A stretch of DNA of 64,000 nt from Hyphomicrobiales bacterium (GTDB taxonomy: Bacteria; Pseudomonadota; Alphaproteobacteria; Rhizobiales; CAJQND01), in NCBI GenBank assembly GCA_028285595.1, contig JANQOW010000088.1, positions 91,730 through 155,729 on the forward strand, in the 5' to 3' direction. Positions 40,426 through 50,923 of this stretch are shown piece after piece (within the stretch, counting starts at the first letter, position 1; each line of letters begins with the position of its first letter). The translations under genes and the position numbers were made by a program. Under the pieces are notes generated by a model. The model ran no database searches. It was not told where the DNA came from and saw only the letters and a list, made by a program, of their open reading frames with translations.

Positions 40426-41127
40426 ATGCCAACAGCCAGCTACAGCACTAGGCGCAACGAACTTGAGACCTACTTTGACCGCACGGCGGTCGAAGCCTGG
40501 AAAAAGCTGACTTCGGACGCTCCGGTCAGCTGGATCCGGGCGACGGTGAGAGCTGGGCGGGAGAAGATGCGCGCCCTGCTGCTCTATCGACTGGGTGCTG
40601 ATCTCAGTGGTCAGCATATTCTCGATGCAGGCTGTGGCACAGGGGCCTTGGCTATTGCAGCGGCCAAACGTGGCGCGCGCGTCACAGCGATCGATTTATC
40701 TGAGAACCTAGTCAACATTGCACGTGAGAACGCCCGGTCGGAGCTTGGAAACGCGCCGATCAGCTTCCATGTGGGTGACATGCTCGATCCGAGCCTTGGC
40801 CGCTTCGACCAGATCGTCGCCATGGATTCTCTCATCCACTACCAAAGCGACGACATGCTGCAGACGGTGAGCCGGTTTGCGAAGAAGTGTTCATCGACCA
40901 TGTTGTTCACGTTCGCCCCGCGCACGCCGCTTTTGGCCACTATGCACACGGTGGGCAAATTATTCCCAAGAAGTGACCGCGCCCCGGCGATCGTGCCGGT
41001 GAGCGAGCGAAACTTGCGTGGCGAAATTTCCAACCACGTTGAGTTGGATGGTTGGCAAGATGGGTTCAGCGAGCGCATCGTGAGCGGCTTCTACACATCC
41101 CAGGCCATGGAGTTGAAGCGCGTATGA
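40426..41127 (+). CDS. bchM: Magnesium-protoporphyrin IX methyltransferase
   Basis: 233 aa from the ATG just after the bchL stop. SAM-dependent methyltransferase with motif I LDAGCGTGALAIAAAKRGA and a helical N-terminus (YFDRTAVEAWKKLTSD) typical of BchM. It methylates the C13 propionate of Mg-protoporphyrin, the substrate for the AcsF cyclase encoded downstream. Overlaps lhaA by 4 bp. Confidence 0.94.
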   Translation: MPTASYSTRRNELETYFDRTAVEAWKKLTSDAPVSWIRATVRAGREKMRALLLYRLGADLSGQHILDAGCGTGALAIAAAKRGARVTAIDLSENLVNIARENARSELGNAPISFHVGDMLDPSLGRFDQIVAMDSLIHYQSDDMLQTVSRFAKKCSSTMLFTFAPRTPLLATMHTVGKLFPRSDRAPAIVPVSERNLRGEISNHVELDGWQDGFSERIVSGFYTSQAMELKRV

Positions 41128-42569
41128 CGGCGTTTGCTGACATAGCTCTCCGTGCTTGGAAGCGCATTGGCGTTCGGTGGTTGCCGTTCGCAGATGCCGC
41201 TTCAGACGACCTGCCGCTCGGGCGCCTTCTGCGATTGTCGTTGTTTCAGGTACCAGTGGGAATGGCGATGGTTCTGCTCACCGGAACCTTGAACAGGGTG
41301 ATGATTGTCGAGCTGGGTGTTGCGGCCTGGCTCGTGGCCGGCATGATAGCGTTGCCTATTCTGTTTGCGCCGCTACGTGCCCTCATTGGCCACAGGTCTG
41401 ACACGCATCGTTCAGCACTCGGCTGGAGACGAATCCCCTATATGTGGGCGGGTGCCTTCATGCAGTTTGGTGGCTACGCGATCCTGCCGCCCGCTTTGTT
41501 GTTGCTGTCCGGCGAGGCCTACACTACGGGCACGACGGCGCAAATCACAGGTCAGGCAGGCGCTGCACTTGCATTCCTGCTCATTGGTTTCGGCGTGCAC
41601 TACATGCAGACCGCCGGCCTCGCATTGACACGTGACCTCGCGCCGGAAGACAAGCGGCCTAGGGCTATTGCGCTGTTGTACATGATGCTGCTTGTTGGCA
41701 TGGTCCTAAGTGCGCTGGTCTTCTCCGTCCTGCTCACGGATTTCACCAGCCATCTGCTTATTCAGGTAATCCACGGTGCTGCTGTTGTCTCGCTGGTGAT
41801 CAATTGTATCGCAATGTGGAAGCAGGAAGCCCGGGACACAGAGCGGGCCGAACGCCGTTTTGATGAGCGGCCAAGATTCGCCGGCAGCTGGCGGAGCTAT
41901 GCGACTCAAGGCCAAGCCTACCGATTATTACTTGCTGTGGGCTTGGGCACCATGGCCTTTGGCATGCAAGATGTTTTGCTTGAGCCCTATGGCGGGGAAA
42001 TCTTAGGGCTCAGTGTCTCGCAAACCACGTTGCTCACAGCGCTGAGCGCAGCGGGCACTCTGGTTGGATTTGCCATTGCAATCCGCACATTCTCGCGAGG
42101 TATGCATGCTTTCCGTCTGGCCGCACTGGGCGCTTTGGTTGGCTTGCCTGCGTTCTGCGCCGTCCTGCTCGCGCACCCGTTTGAAAGTGTTTGGCTGTTC
42201 AAGGCAGGTGCAGCGCTAATAGGGCTGGGAACGGGCCTGTTTGTCGTCGGTAGCCTGTCTGCTGCGATGGCGCTGGGCACGGGTGAAACGGCGGGCTTGG
42301 CGGCAGGTGCCTGGGGCGGAGTTCAGGCGACGGCCGCAGGCCTTGGCATCGCCGGCGGCGGTTTCTTGCGGGACATTGTCGGCAGCATCGCTGAAGGCGG
42401 CGCTTTGGGCGAAGCCATGATGGCGCCGGTTGCTGCTTATGCAGCCGTCTACTGTCTCGAGATCATCCTCTTGTTTGCAACTCTCATTGTTATCGGACCG
42501 TTGGTACGTTCGCCGCGCGTCGGTGAGGGGCACGCGAGAAACTACGGCCTAGCCGAGTTGCCAGGCTAG
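41124..42569 (+). CDS. lhaA: Light-harvesting 1 assembly protein (PucC/LhaA family)
   Basis: 481 aa with about 12 membrane helices. The LRLSLFQVPVGMAMVLLTGTLNRVMIVELG motif and the RALIGHRSDTHRSALGWRRIPY loop are diagnostic for LhaA. It assists insertion of LH1 polypeptides or delivery of bacteriochlorophyll. The ATG at 41124 overlaps the bchM stop; puhA follows after 22 bp, the conserved bchM-lhaA-puhA order. Confidence 0.94.
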   Translation: MTAFADIALRAWKRIGVRWLPFADAASDDLPLGRLLRLSLFQVPVGMAMVLLTGTLNRVMIVELGVAAWLVAGMIALPILFAPLRALIGHRSDTHRSALGWRRIPYMWAGAFMQFGGYAILPPALLLLSGEAYTTGTTAQITGQAGAALAFLLIGFGVHYMQTAGLALTRDLAPEDKRPRAIALLYMMLLVGMVLSALVFSVLLTDFTSHLLIQVIHGAAVVSLVINCIAMWKQEARDTERAERRFDERPRFAGSWRSYATQGQAYRLLLAVGLGTMAFGMQDVLLEPYGGEILGLSVSQTTLLTALSAAGTLVGFAIAIRTFSRGMHAFRLAALGALVGLPAFCAVLLAHPFESVWLFKAGAALIGLGTGLFVVGSLSAAMALGTGETAGLAAGAWGGVQATAAGLGIAGGGFLRDIVGSIAEGGALGEAMMAPVAAYAAVYCLEIILLFATLIVIGPLVRSPRVGEGHARNYGLAELPG

Positions 42570-42591
42570 AGAAACGAGGAAGGAACACCTT

Positions 42592-43362
42592 ATGGGTACA
42601 GGTGCTGTCACATCCTACATCGATGTTGCTCAGATCACGCTCTATGTGTTTTGGATCTTCTTTGCCGGATTGGTTTGGTATCTCCGACGCGAAGATCGAC
42701 GCGAGGGTTATCCCCTAGAGTCAGACCCCAGTGGTCGAGCTAAGGATGAAGGGTTCCTTTTTATTCCGGAGCCCAAGACCTTCCACTTGCCACATGGCGG
42801 GACTTATTCCGCACCGTCCGGTCATCGCGATACGCGTCCGATCAAGGCCGAACGCGCTGCCGCATGGCCCGGTGCTCCGCTTGTGCCTACGGGCAATCCC
42901 ATGGTTGACGGTGTCGGTCCGGCATCTTGGGCTGAGCGGGCTGATGAGCCCGACATGACGTTTGAGAACCACGTGAAAATCCGGCCTATGCGGTCCGATA
43001 AAGCGCTCTACCTAGCCAGTGAGGACCCCGACCCCCGCGGAATGGAAGTTGTTGGCGCAGATGGGGATGTGGCCGGCAAAATCAGGGATATATGGGTCGA
43101 CCACGCGGAGATGATTATCCGGTACTACGAGGTCCGGCTCGCGGGCAAACAACGTGATCGAGACAGATTGCTTCCGTCCAACTGCGTCGTGATCAAGAAC
43201 GGCAAGGTGCATGTCAACTCGATCCTAGGCGAGCAGTTCGTGGACGTCCCGCGGACAGCCTCTCCAGACCAAGTGACCTTGCGCGAAGAAGACAAGATCA
43301 TGGGCTACTATGCAGGTGGCCGGCTCTACGCAACGCCCTACCGTGCGGAGCCCTTGGCATGA
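42592..43362 (+). CDS. puhA: Reaction centre H subunit
   Basis: 256 aa. A single N-terminal membrane helix (ITLYVFWIFFAGLVWYLRREDRREGYPLE) followed by a cytoplasmic PRC-barrel domain with PKTFHLPHGG, and a C-terminal YYAGGRLYATPYRAEPL ending. The H subunit caps the LM core on the cytoplasmic side and shapes proton delivery to QB. The ribosome site is GAGGAAGG. It overlaps puhB by 4 bp. Confidence 0.96.
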   Translation: MGTGAVTSYIDVAQITLYVFWIFFAGLVWYLRREDRREGYPLESDPSGRAKDEGFLFIPEPKTFHLPHGGTYSAPSGHRDTRPIKAERAAAWPGAPLVPTGNPMVDGVGPASWAERADEPDMTFENHVKIRPMRSDKALYLASEDPDPRGMEVVGADGDVAGKIRDIWVDHAEMIIRYYEVRLAGKQRDRDRLLPSNCVVIKNGKVHVNSILGEQFVDVPRTASPDQVTLREEDKIMGYYAGGRLYATPYRAEPLA

Positions 43363-44030
43363 GCGGCGACTTTGATTTTGAACCTATCCGCGGCTTGCCA
43401 GCCGTACCGCCGGACGGCGAACAGATCGTATGGCAGGGGGCGCCGTCGTGGCGTGCCTATGCTGTGGAAGTGTTTCATGTTCGTAAGTTGGCAATTTACT
43501 TTGCGGTTCTCATTGCTTGGTATGTGGTCACCTCAATGTATGACGGCAAGGCTTGGGCTGATATTGGATCGGGCCTGAGCTTCTTCTTTGCAGGTACCGC
43601 GATTTGTTTGGGGCTCGCGGCAGCTTTGGCTTGGGGGTACGCAAAGTCGACGGTCTTTACGATCACCACCAAGCGCGTCGTTCTCCGCCACGGTATCGCT
43701 TTGCCCATGTCGATCAATGTGCCCTTCAGCAAAATTGCTGCGGTGCAGATGGAGGCCCATAAGCCTGCCACCGGCACGATCGCTCTTACGCCGATCTCAG
43801 GCAACAGAATTGCCTGGCTGGCGCTGTGGCCAAACGTGCGTCCTTGGCAGTTCAGCAATCCCATGCCTGCTCTGCGCTGCGTGCCTGATCCTCATAAAGT
43901 GGCCAAGCTCCTGACAAACGCCATGCAGCATGCAGAGGGTGACGCAGTTGAACTCGCCCCGGTGGTTCGGCTCGTGCGGGAACCGGATGCGCAGTCAGTT
44001 GATCAGCCAGCTTCGGCAAAAGCCGCATAA
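43359..44030 (+). CDS. puhB: Photosynthetic complex assembly protein PuhB
   Basis: 223 aa with two to three membrane helices and a bacterial-PH-like region (VFTITTKRVVLRHGIALPMSINVPFSKIAAVQM). The LPAVPPDGEQIVWQGAPSW N-terminus is conserved in PuhB. It acts in reaction centre assembly, probably on the H subunit. Coupled to puhA by an ATGA overlap. Confidence 0.92.
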   Translation: MSGDFDFEPIRGLPAVPPDGEQIVWQGAPSWRAYAVEVFHVRKLAIYFAVLIAWYVVTSMYDGKAWADIGSGLSFFFAGTAICLGLAAALAWGYAKSTVFTITTKRVVLRHGIALPMSINVPFSKIAAVQMEAHKPATGTIALTPISGNRIAWLALWPNVRPWQFSNPMPALRCVPDPHKVAKLLTNAMQHAEGDAVELAPVVRLVREPDAQSVDQPASAKAA

Positions 44031-44049
44031 CGAGGGAAGTGCACCGCAG

Positions 44050-44499
44050 ATGCAAAACTCATCTCCACACACCACAACGAACCGGGCCTTTGCCGCACTG
44101 GCTGGTGTGGTGGTGTTGGCCCTTGCTCTTGTTGCCGTAAGCCGGTTCACCGGCATCAAGGCAGATGTTGACGTGGCCCTGACGGCCCAGGACCGTGCGT
44201 CTTTCACCTTCAAAGATGCTCCCAGCGGTGCTGTTCTCGTTGTGAATGCGCAAACCGGCGCACTGGTGCGCGAACTCGAACCAGGAACAAACGGCTTTGT
44301 GCGCGCGACGCTGCGTGGCCTGGCCCGCAAGCGCAAGGCTGTCGGTATCGGATCAGATGTGCCTTTTCAGATCATTCAGTACACCACTGGGCATGTGGCC
44401 TTGGTGGATCCAGCTACAGGAACGCATGTGGCGCTCAACGCGTTTGGGCCCACCAATGTGTTGGCGTTCTCAAGATTGTTAAAGGAGCTCAAGTCATGA
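44050..44499 (+). CDS. puhC: Photosynthetic complex assembly protein PuhC
   Basis: 149 aa from the ATG at 44050, 19 bp after puhB, behind GAGGGAAG; the longer reading from 43930 overlaps puhB deeply. One N-terminal helix (about 14-34) and a periplasmic domain with RASFTFKDAPSGAVLV, VRGLARKRK-like and FNAFGPTNVLAFSRLL-like segments that match PuhC. It promotes LH1 and RC-LH1 organisation. Confidence 0.87.
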   Translation: MQNSSPHTTTNRAFAALAGVVVLALALVAVSRFTGIKADVDVALTAQDRASFTFKDAPSGAVLVVNAQTGALVRELEPGTNGFVRATLRGLARKRKAVGIGSDVPFQIIQYTTGHVALVDPATGTHVALNAFGPTNVLAFSRLLKELKS

Positions 44500-44804
44500 C
44501 CCAACTTGCGACGTCCACCGCGGCCCAACAGTTCGATGTGGGCTGCACGATTGAGGTGGAGAACACATTTGAGAGCTTGCATGCGCATGTCGAGCTGGAT
44601 GGCGATGTGATCATCGAGCCAGGCGATAGCGTGAGGGTCCACGGTGAACCGGTGGTGGTGCCCTATGGCGAGAAGCAAGTATTGCGCCGTACGGCCACGG
44701 TGATCCGCGCCGGCGCCCTCAATCGGGCTTGGACGCGGGCAACGGGTGATATTGAGTTTATGGAACTGCTTGAATTCAGTTTCTCTTCAGGGAGCGAGTT
44801 ATGA
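44496..44804 (+). CDS. Conserved-position small protein between puhC and acsF
   Basis: 102 aa, acidic, soluble, beta-rich in prediction by eye ([26 protein letters not shown]). It overlaps puhC and acsF by 4 bp at each end, so it is translated with them. A protein of about this size often occupies this place in alphaproteobacterial photosynthesis clusters. It has no catalytic motif that I recognise. Its location suggests a part in cyclase function or complex assembly; this is inference. Confidence 0.75.
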   Translation: MTQLATSTAAQQFDVGCTIEVENTFESLHAHVELDGDVIIEPGDSVRVHGEPVVVPYGEKQVLRRTATVIRAGALNRAWTRATGDIEFMELLEFSFSSGSEL

Positions 44805-45868
44805 CAATAGAAAAACTCTCACTGTCTTCCAAAGACACGCAAGAAATGGCGATGGGCAACACGCTCCTATCGCCTCGGTTCTACACAACTGACTTCGAAG
44901 CACTTGATAGGATGGACGTCTCCAAAGTGCGGGGCGAATGGGATGAGCTCATCGCTGAAATGCGGTCCGATCCCAACAAAGGCCATTTCAAACGTCAGGA
45001 CGCATGGGATGAGATCGATCTCGATGCGCTAGAGCCCAAGCTGCGCAAAGAATTCGTCGATTTCCTTGTGAGTTCCCTCACGGCCGAGTTCTCCGGCTGC
45101 GTCCTATATAAAGAGATGAAAAAGCGTGGGACGAACCCAGATATCTGTGAGCTGTTCGCCATGATGAGTCGTGACGAAGCGCGCCACGCCGGCTTCCTGA
45201 ATGACACATTGAAGGATTTCGATATTGGCGTGAATCTAGGCTTTTTGACGAAGGAAAAGCAGTACACTTACTTCCGGCCGAAGTTCATCTTTTACGCCAC
45301 CTATCTGTCCGAGAAGATTGGCTATGCCCGGTACATCACGATCTTCCGCCACCTTGAGCGCAACCCGGACAATCGCTTTCATCCGATTTTCAAATGGTTC
45401 GAAAAATGGTGCAATGATGAGTTCCGTCACGGCGAAGCTTTTGCGCTTCTGATGCGGGCCAACCCGGAATATCTGACCGGCGTGAATAGACTCTGGATCC
45501 GCTTCTTCCTGAATGCGGTTTTCGCCACCATGTACGTGCGCGACCATGCCCGACCTGAGTTCCACAAGGCGCTGGATGTGGACATCGATGAGTATGATCA
45601 CCGGGTCTTCTTCATCACGTCGGAAATCTCAAAACAGGTTTTCCCATTCACGTTGGATATCGATAACCCAGCGTTCTACGCCCATTTGAAGCGGCTGCTT
45701 AAGATCAGCACGGACATGGAGAAAGCACGTCAACAGGGCGGTGTGCTCGGTAAGCTGAAACAGGCCGCTCTGGCCGCCCGTGCCGCGACCGCGTTCCTGC
45801 GGCTTTACATGGTGCCTGTGAAAGAAAACGAGCTGCCGGAGAGCAGCCGTCTCCAACCGGCCTACTGA
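44801..45868 (+). CDS. acsF: Mg-protoporphyrin IX monomethyl ester oxidative cyclase, aerobic type
   Basis: 355 aa diiron protein. The ligand-type motifs [26 protein letters not shown] and [10 protein letters not shown] supply the carboxylate and His residues. AcsF forms the isocyclic E-ring with molecular oxygen. The anaerobic enzyme BchE is not in the window, which fits synthesis in the presence of oxygen, although BchE could be elsewhere. Confidence 0.95.
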   Translation: MTIEKLSLSSKDTQEMAMGNTLLSPRFYTTDFEALDRMDVSKVRGEWDELIAEMRSDPNKGHFKRQDAWDEIDLDALEPKLRKEFVDFLVSSLTAEFSGCVLYKEMKKRGTNPDICELFAMMSRDEARHAGFLNDTLKDFDIGVNLGFLTKEKQYTYFRPKFIFYATYLSEKIGYARYITIFRHLERNPDNRFHPIFKWFEKWCNDEFRHGEAFALLMRANPEYLTGVNRLWIRFFLNAVFATMYVRDHARPEFHKALDVDIDEYDHRVFFITSEISKQVFPFTLDIDNPAFYAHLKRLLKISTDMEKARQQGGVLGKLKQAALAARAATAFLRLYMVPVKENELPESSRLQPAY

Positions 45869-45891
45869 GGGATTAGGGGAACAAATTGCCT

Positions 45892-46725
45892 ATGGCAACT
45901 TATGCTTGGCCAGCCTTGTTTGCGATCGGTATCTGGTGGCTGTCTACCGTGGCCATCATGTACCTCAGCAATCTGTCGCCACGGACGTTTCGGTGGAGCT
46001 TGTCGGCCGTATCGGGGCTCGCGCTCATTGCGCTCGCGATGTCTGGTTCTATTGGCCAAAACAAAACGGAGGCGGGTGCCTACCTGGGCTTCGTGCTTGG
46101 TCTGACGGTTTGGGCTTGGCATGAGATGACCTTTCTCACAGGTCTGGTGACTGGTCCCCAAACGAGACTTTGCCCCCCGAACGCTGGTGGTCTTGACCGG
46201 CTGATGCGCGCCATTGGCGCCATCCTGTGGCATGAGCTGGCGATCATTGCGACCGCTGCGGCCCTTGCGGTATTGACCTGGCATAGCCCAAACAAAATGG
46301 CGCTTTGGACGTTCTGCTTACTATGGGGCATGCGCACCAGCGCCAAGCTCAACCTATTCCTTGGCGTGCGCAACCTTTCGGTGGATTTGCTGCCAGAACG
46401 CACTCGTTACATGGCGTCTCATTTCAAACAGGCGCCCTGCAATTGGTTCTTCCCATTCTCGATTATGGCTTCCACCGCGTTGGCCGGGACGCTCTTTGCA
46501 GCTGGCCAACCAGGCGCCTTCTCCGGAGCAGGTTATACGCTTCTGGGGGCCCTGCTTTGTCTGGGCATTCTCGAACACCTGATGTTAGTGCTGCCCGGTT
46601 CGCTCAATTGGATGTGGCGTTGGAGCCTGCGCGCCCGCCCGTTAACCGCACAATCAAAACAAGACACACCAAACAGTTTGCTGCCAGCGCAACCACGGCT
46701 TGTGCCGGCGAAGTATTCCGACTGA
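45892..46725 (+). CDS. puhE: PuhE, photosynthesis cluster membrane protein (DUF3623)
   Basis: 277 aa with about seven helices. The ATG at 45892 ([10 protein letters not shown]) follows a purine-rich AGGGGAAC; TTG at 45886 is less likely. The conserved FWWLST-like opening, [21 protein letters not shown] and [12 protein letters not shown] segments identify PuhE. In Rhodobacter it modulates bacteriochlorophyll production. It lies between acsF and hemA as in many purple bacteria. Confidence 0.9.
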   Translation: MATYAWPALFAIGIWWLSTVAIMYLSNLSPRTFRWSLSAVSGLALIALAMSGSIGQNKTEAGAYLGFVLGLTVWAWHEMTFLTGLVTGPQTRLCPPNAGGLDRLMRAIGAILWHELAIIATAAALAVLTWHSPNKMALWTFCLLWGMRTSAKLNLFLGVRNLSVDLLPERTRYMASHFKQAPCNWFFPFSIMASTALAGTLFAAGQPGAFSGAGYTLLGALLCLGILEHLMLVLPGSLNWMWRWSLRARPLTAQSKQDTPNSLLPAQPRLVPAKYSD

Positions 46726-46738
46726 AGGAGGTCGTCCG

Positions 46739-47956
46739 ATGAACTATGAAGAGCTTATGTCTGCCAAGCTGAACGCACTGCGCGATGACGGAAACTATCG
46801 CGTGTTCGCGGACCTGGAGCGCCAGCGTGGGAGTTTCCCGAGAGCCACGAGATATGACGACAAAGGCAAGACCAGCGAAGTCACGGTTTGGTGCTCAAAT
46901 GACTACTTGGGCATGGGTCAGAATCCTGCGGTTCTTAAAGCCATGAAGGAAGCGATCGATAAGTGCGGAGCTGGTGCAGGCGGAACCCGAAATATTTCCG
47001 GAACCAATCATTACCACGTAGAGCTCGAAAGGGAGCTTGCCGATCTGCATGGGAAAGAATCTGCCCTGATCTTTACGTCAGGTTACGTGTCGAACTGGGC
47101 CTCACTGGGAACGCTTGCTTCCCGCTTGCCCAATTGCGTGGTGCTTTCGGATGCAGGAAACCACGCGTCTATGATCGAGGGGATCCGCCATTCGCGGGCG
47201 GAAAAACATGTTTTCAAGCACAATGACGTGGAGGACCTGAACCGCAAGCTTTCAGAGATTGAACCAGGCCGGCCGAAGATTATTGCCTTTGAGAGTGTTT
47301 ACTCCATGGACGGAGACATCGGCCCAATCGCTGAATTCTGCGACGTGGCCAAAGCGCATGGAGCGCTGACCTACTTGGACGAAGTCCATGCCGTCGGCCT
47401 CTATGGACCTCGGGGAGGCGGCGTCGCCGAGCGCGAAGGACTGATGGACCGTGTCGATGTGATTGAAGGGACCTTAGGTAAGGCATTTGGTGTTCTAGGC
47501 GGTTACATCGCAGCCTCAGAAACATTGTGCGACTTCGTTCGCTCCTTTGCGTCCGGCTTTATCTTCACGACGGCGTTGCCGCCAGCCGTGGCGGCCGGAG
47601 CTATCACGTCCATCCGCCATTTGAAGCAATCAAACCAAGAGCGCTTGGCGCAGCGTGATCGAGTGGCTCTATTGCGCTCTAGATTGGACCAGTTTGGCAT
47701 TCCTTACATGCGCAACGAAAGCCATATTGTACCGGTGGTTGTTGGTGATCCCGTTAAGTGCAAATGGATCACGGACTGGCTCTTGGAGAATGCTGGCATC
47801 TACGTGCAGCCGATCAACTATCCAACTGTGCCAAAGGGCACCGAGCGGCTGCGGATTACGCCATCACCGCTACACACAGATAAGGACATTGAGCACCTTG
47901 TGAGCTCGCTGAACTTCCTGTGGTCGCAATGTGCGCTTAGCCGCGCGGTGGCTTGA
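46739..47956 (+). CDS. hemA: 5-aminolevulinate synthase
   Basis: 405 aa from the ATG at 46739, behind a perfect AAGGAGG; the ORF can be read from 46700 but without a ribosome site. PLP-dependent alpha-oxoamine synthase with [42 protein letters not shown] and the PLP-lysine segment [13 protein letters not shown]. It condenses glycine and succinyl-CoA, the first step of tetrapyrrole synthesis in Alphaproteobacteria. As the last gene of the rightward chain, it ties precursor supply to bacteriochlorophyll synthesis; a second copy may exist elsewhere. Confidence 0.95.
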   Translation: MNYEELMSAKLNALRDDGNYRVFADLERQRGSFPRATRYDDKGKTSEVTVWCSNDYLGMGQNPAVLKAMKEAIDKCGAGAGGTRNISGTNHYHVELERELADLHGKESALIFTSGYVSNWASLGTLASRLPNCVVLSDAGNHASMIEGIRHSRAEKHVFKHNDVEDLNRKLSEIEPGRPKIIAFESVYSMDGDIGPIAEFCDVAKAHGALTYLDEVHAVGLYGPRGGGVAEREGLMDRVDVIEGTLGKAFGVLGGYIAASETLCDFVRSFASGFIFTTALPPAVAAGAITSIRHLKQSNQERLAQRDRVALLRSRLDQFGIPYMRNESHIVPVVVGDPVKCKWITDWLLENAGIYVQPINYPTVPKGTERLRITPSPLHTDKDIEHLVSSLNFLWSQCALSRAVA

Positions 47957-48000
47957 GGTACAACAGCGTCTTAATCAAACAATTCTACTGGGAATAAAAA

Positions 48001-48032
48001 GGAGGGAAGACCGGGAAGGTGGTCTTCCCTCC
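48001..48032 (-). terminator. Strong terminator after pufC
   Basis: 12-bp perfect stem GGAGGGAAGACC/GGTCTTCCCTCC with an 8-nt loop; on the minus strand it is followed by TTTTTATTCCC, so it ends the puf operon. It sits between convergent hemA and pufC. Confidence 0.85.
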
Positions 48033-48066
48033 AAGTAGAGCTTCTTCTGTGGTGGAAAGAAGTCGC

Positions 48067-49086
48067 TCAGTCAGCTTTGGCTGCGCTTAGTTCGGTCAGA
48101 TAGTCTTTCAACATCTGGATACCGCCCAAGGGCTTGGATTGACCCTCGTGGCACGTGGCGCAGTTCACTTTCAAAACATCTCCTTGCGGACCTTTGCGTT
48201 CAGGTGGGAACACGTCCACAAGCGGTTCCATGTACGTCTTGTTCACATCGCGCACCATGGCAAGACCATGATAAGCCGTAACGCGAGCAGGGCTGCTTTG
48301 CTCCCAGTTGGCAAAGTGGCGGGAGTTGTGACAGAAGGTGCAGTTCACGCCCAGCGCAGTCGATAAATGCATCATCAAGGCATAAGTCTTCTCAGTGTCT
48401 TTGATATGTGGCGTGTGACCATTTGGCAGCGCCGTAGGAGCTGTAACCCTGATCAGGCCTTTTTTATCGAGATTACCTGCAAACGGATCATATGGCAGCG
48501 AGGTGAGACCAACAGCCGGCGCACCCAGATTCTGGCCTGCACGGCTGGCAGCCATGCCTCCGGCTTGTCGTGAACCAGGGTCTAGGGCCCAAACGTTCTG
48601 GGGCACAGGTTTGCCGCGATGGCAGGTGTAGCACGTGACCCCAGTCTCAGCCACATGGTTGCTCCAGTTGGTGTTGATCGCTTTGGTCATCTGAAGCATG
48701 CGCCGGGCCACGATTTTAGTGTATTTGGAGTCTTCGGCCAGGTTCTCCTCATTGTGGCAATATCCGCATCCCTCATCCGGTGAGACCCAGTCGGTGATTG
48801 CAAACATAAGGCGGTCAAACTCGGCCTGATCCAGATCACCCAGCACTTTCAGGTTCTCGTAGACTTCAGAGGCTTTGGTGCCTTCCACTTCAGCTGGATC
48901 ATAAGCTTCGGGGATTTCGATGGAGGCAGCCTGCTTTGCTTTGATCCTTGGGTTATCGATCTGCACCATGCCCGTACCCCGATAGCCCTGCTGCTTAGAA
49001 TCCATCGGGGGACGTTCCCATTGCAGCATCATCGGGATGGACACCAACACCGTGATGGCGACGGCTGCAGGAATGATGATGTTCAT
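48067..49086 (-). CDS. pufC: Reaction centre tetraheme cytochrome subunit
   Basis: 339 aa. Four heme-attachment motifs, CGYCH, CYTCH, CTFCH and CATCH, spaced as in PufC. The N-terminus (MNIIIPAAVAITVLVSIPMM) is a hydrophobic anchor; no lipobox cysteine follows, so it may be held by an uncleaved helix and not by lipid. It re-reduces the photo-oxidised special pair from the periplasm. Last gene of the puf operon, 12 bp after pufM. Confidence 0.96.
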   Translation of the reverse strand: MNIIIPAAVAITVLVSIPMMLQWERPPMDSKQQGYRGTGMVQIDNPRIKAKQAASIEIPEAYDPAEVEGTKASEVYENLKVLGDLDQAEFDRLMFAITDWVSPDEGCGYCHNEENLAEDSKYTKIVARRMLQMTKAINTNWSNHVAETGVTCYTCHRGKPVPQNVWALDPGSRQAGGMAASRAGQNLGAPAVGLTSLPYDPFAGNLDKKGLIRVTAPTALPNGHTPHIKDTEKTYALMMHLSTALGVNCTFCHNSRHFANWEQSSPARVTAYHGLAMVRDVNKTYMEPLVDVFPPERKGPQGDVLKVNCATCHEGQSKPLGGIQMLKDYLTELSAAKAD

Positions 49087-49098
49087 TTCAGACCTCCC

Positions 49099-50061
49099 TC
49101 ACTGTGTCGCCGGATCAACGACGCCCGGTGTCACATCGGGATAGGGCGGTACGATGCCGTGCTTGATGCCCCAGAGATACCAATTGTCCACCACGGTCCC
49201 GGTCAGCAGTATCCCGATCCCGCCGGTGAGCGGTGTGAGCACCGCAAACCACCATGCCCATCGGTGCACCGACTCCATTGTTGCGTTGAAACCCATGGTC
49301 CAGCGCCAGAACAATGCAGCGCGCTCCGATGCCGTGCCGCGATCTGTGATTTGTTCCAGCTCGCGCTCTCCACCAAGATGGCTAACCGCGAGAATGGTAG
49401 CCCCATGCATGGCAAACAAGAGAGCTGAGCCATACAGGAAGACAATCGAAAGCATATGGAATGGATTGTAGAACAAGTTGCCGTATCGGATAGAGAAAGC
49501 GGCGGTCCAGTCCAGATGCGGAAAGATTCCAAACGGCACCGCCTCAGACCAGCTTCCCATCATCAATGGGCGGATGAAGCCCAATACGAGATAGAGCCAG
49601 ATGGCAGATGCAAAGGCCAGCGGCACATGCAATCCCATGCCGAGTTGGCGTGCCCTGGAGTACATCCGCACCCACCACATCAAAATTGAAGCTGTGAGAA
49701 AGAAACCCGCCAGAAGCCACCATCCGCCCTCGGACATTGGCGGAATTCTTAGGCCATACTCTGGCGCTGGCGGCTCGAGGGCCAACCAGGGCAGCTGGCG
49801 CACAAACTGAACCGGATCCCAGTTCACCGATGCCCACATGTTAAGACCAATGATCTCAAATGCGATGATCCCAAAAATCAGAGAAATCGTACCGGTCCAG
49901 CCCAAATAGATTGGGCCGAGCTGAGCATTGCCGATTTTGCCAACCCAGTAATTGAAGAATGGCTTTCCGTCGCGTGGCCATGCATCGCCGGCTGCCGGCA
50001 CTCCCATCTCAGGCTCTCCGCGTACTTGAACGCGCGTGAGGATGTTTTGATATTCAGCCAT
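49099..50061 (-). CDS. pufM: Reaction centre M subunit
   Basis: 320 aa, five membrane helices. The GPIYLGWTG opening, [28 protein letters not shown] (pigment and iron His region) and [19 protein letters not shown] (iron-ligand His) match PufM. With PufL it binds the bacteriochlorophyll pairs, bacteriopheophytins, quinones and the non-haem iron. The C-terminus (VVDPATQ) is somewhat extended as in species that bind PufC. Confidence 0.97.
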   Translation of the reverse strand: MAEYQNILTRVQVRGEPEMGVPAAGDAWPRDGKPFFNYWVGKIGNAQLGPIYLGWTGTISLIFGIIAFEIIGLNMWASVNWDPVQFVRQLPWLALEPPAPEYGLRIPPMSEGGWWLLAGFFLTASILMWWVRMYSRARQLGMGLHVPLAFASAIWLYLVLGFIRPLMMGSWSEAVPFGIFPHLDWTAAFSIRYGNLFYNPFHMLSIVFLYGSALLFAMHGATILAVSHLGGERELEQITDRGTASERAALFWRWTMGFNATMESVHRWAWWFAVLTPLTGGIGILLTGTVVDNWYLWGIKHGIVPPYPDVTPGVVDPATQ

Positions 50062-50077
50062 TAGAGCCTCTCCTCAG

Positions 50078-50902
50078 TCACGACCATATCGGCAGGTTGA
50101 GCCACCAACCCCACCATTCCGGCCAGCCGCGTGACCAGAAGGGCCCTGAGATAACTATGCATACCGCACTCCAGAACACAGCCGAGAGCGCTAAGAAGAC
50201 GCCAAGCCGATGGATACCAAGCGTGCCGATGGAATATCCGATCGTGTCACGGAAGAACGTGTCTTCATACTCAGGGGTCTTCATACGCTCGCCTTCACCG
50301 GGATTGGCGGCTGACAAAATAAGCCCGCCGTGCAATGCCAGAGCCAGGGCGTTGGTGAAAAAGAATGTAATGGCGATCATGTGCGCCGGGTTGTAGTGAA
50401 AGTGCAGGTACTGGTAGCCAACATTTGAAACCCAATCGAGGTGCGAAAGGATCCCGTATGGAAAACCGTGCCCCCAAGCACCGAGTAGAACTGGGCGAAC
50501 GATCACCAGTGAAACATATGCCAGAATTGCAAAACTGAAGGCGAAGGGCACATGATAGCCGATGCCCAGCTTTCGGCAGATCTCCACTTCGCGCAAAGCC
50601 CAGGACACAAAGGCCCCGGTGGCACATATGGTTATGATCTGCCACAGACCCCCTTCCTTCATCGGCGCAAGCGCCAAGCCATAGCTTAGATCGGGCGGTG
50701 CAATGTTGATCTGCCATATGTTCCACGTCGGCCCGATCGCAGCACCATATATGATGAGGGCCGTCCCTAAGAACGAGAAGAAGGCAGTCGTGATTCCAAA
50801 GAACCCAACATAAAAAGGACCAACCCAGAAGTCGAAGAGATCCCCGCCAAGCAACGTACCGCCTCTCACGCGGTACTTCCTTTCAAAGCTCAGCATGGCC
50901 AT
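50078..50902 (-). CDS. pufL: Reaction centre L subunit
   Basis: 274 aa, five membrane helices, beginning with the conserved [23 protein letters not shown]. The [28 protein letters not shown] segment includes the special-pair and iron-ligand histidines, and [21 protein letters not shown] the second iron His. It forms the photochemical core with PufM. A cluster of hairpins precedes it. Confidence 0.97.
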   Translation of the reverse strand: MAMLSFERKYRVRGGTLLGGDLFDFWVGPFYVGFFGITTAFFSFLGTALIIYGAAIGPTWNIWQINIAPPDLSYGLALAPMKEGGLWQIITICATGAFVSWALREVEICRKLGIGYHVPFAFSFAILAYVSLVIVRPVLLGAWGHGFPYGILSHLDWVSNVGYQYLHFHYNPAHMIAITFFFTNALALALHGGLILSAANPGEGERMKTPEYEDTFFRDTIGYSIGTLGIHRLGVFLALSAVFWSAVCIVISGPFWSRGWPEWWGWWLNLPIWS

Positions 50903-50923
50903 TGCGCCAATCTCCCAACTGTT

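Noticed and set aside
43930..44049. Longer start for puhC
   Set aside because: Would overlap puhB by about 100 bp and has no ribosome site, unlike the ATG at 44050.
47957..48066. pufX gene near pufC
   Set aside because: The gap holds only the terminator; the operon ends with pufC, as in species lacking PufX.
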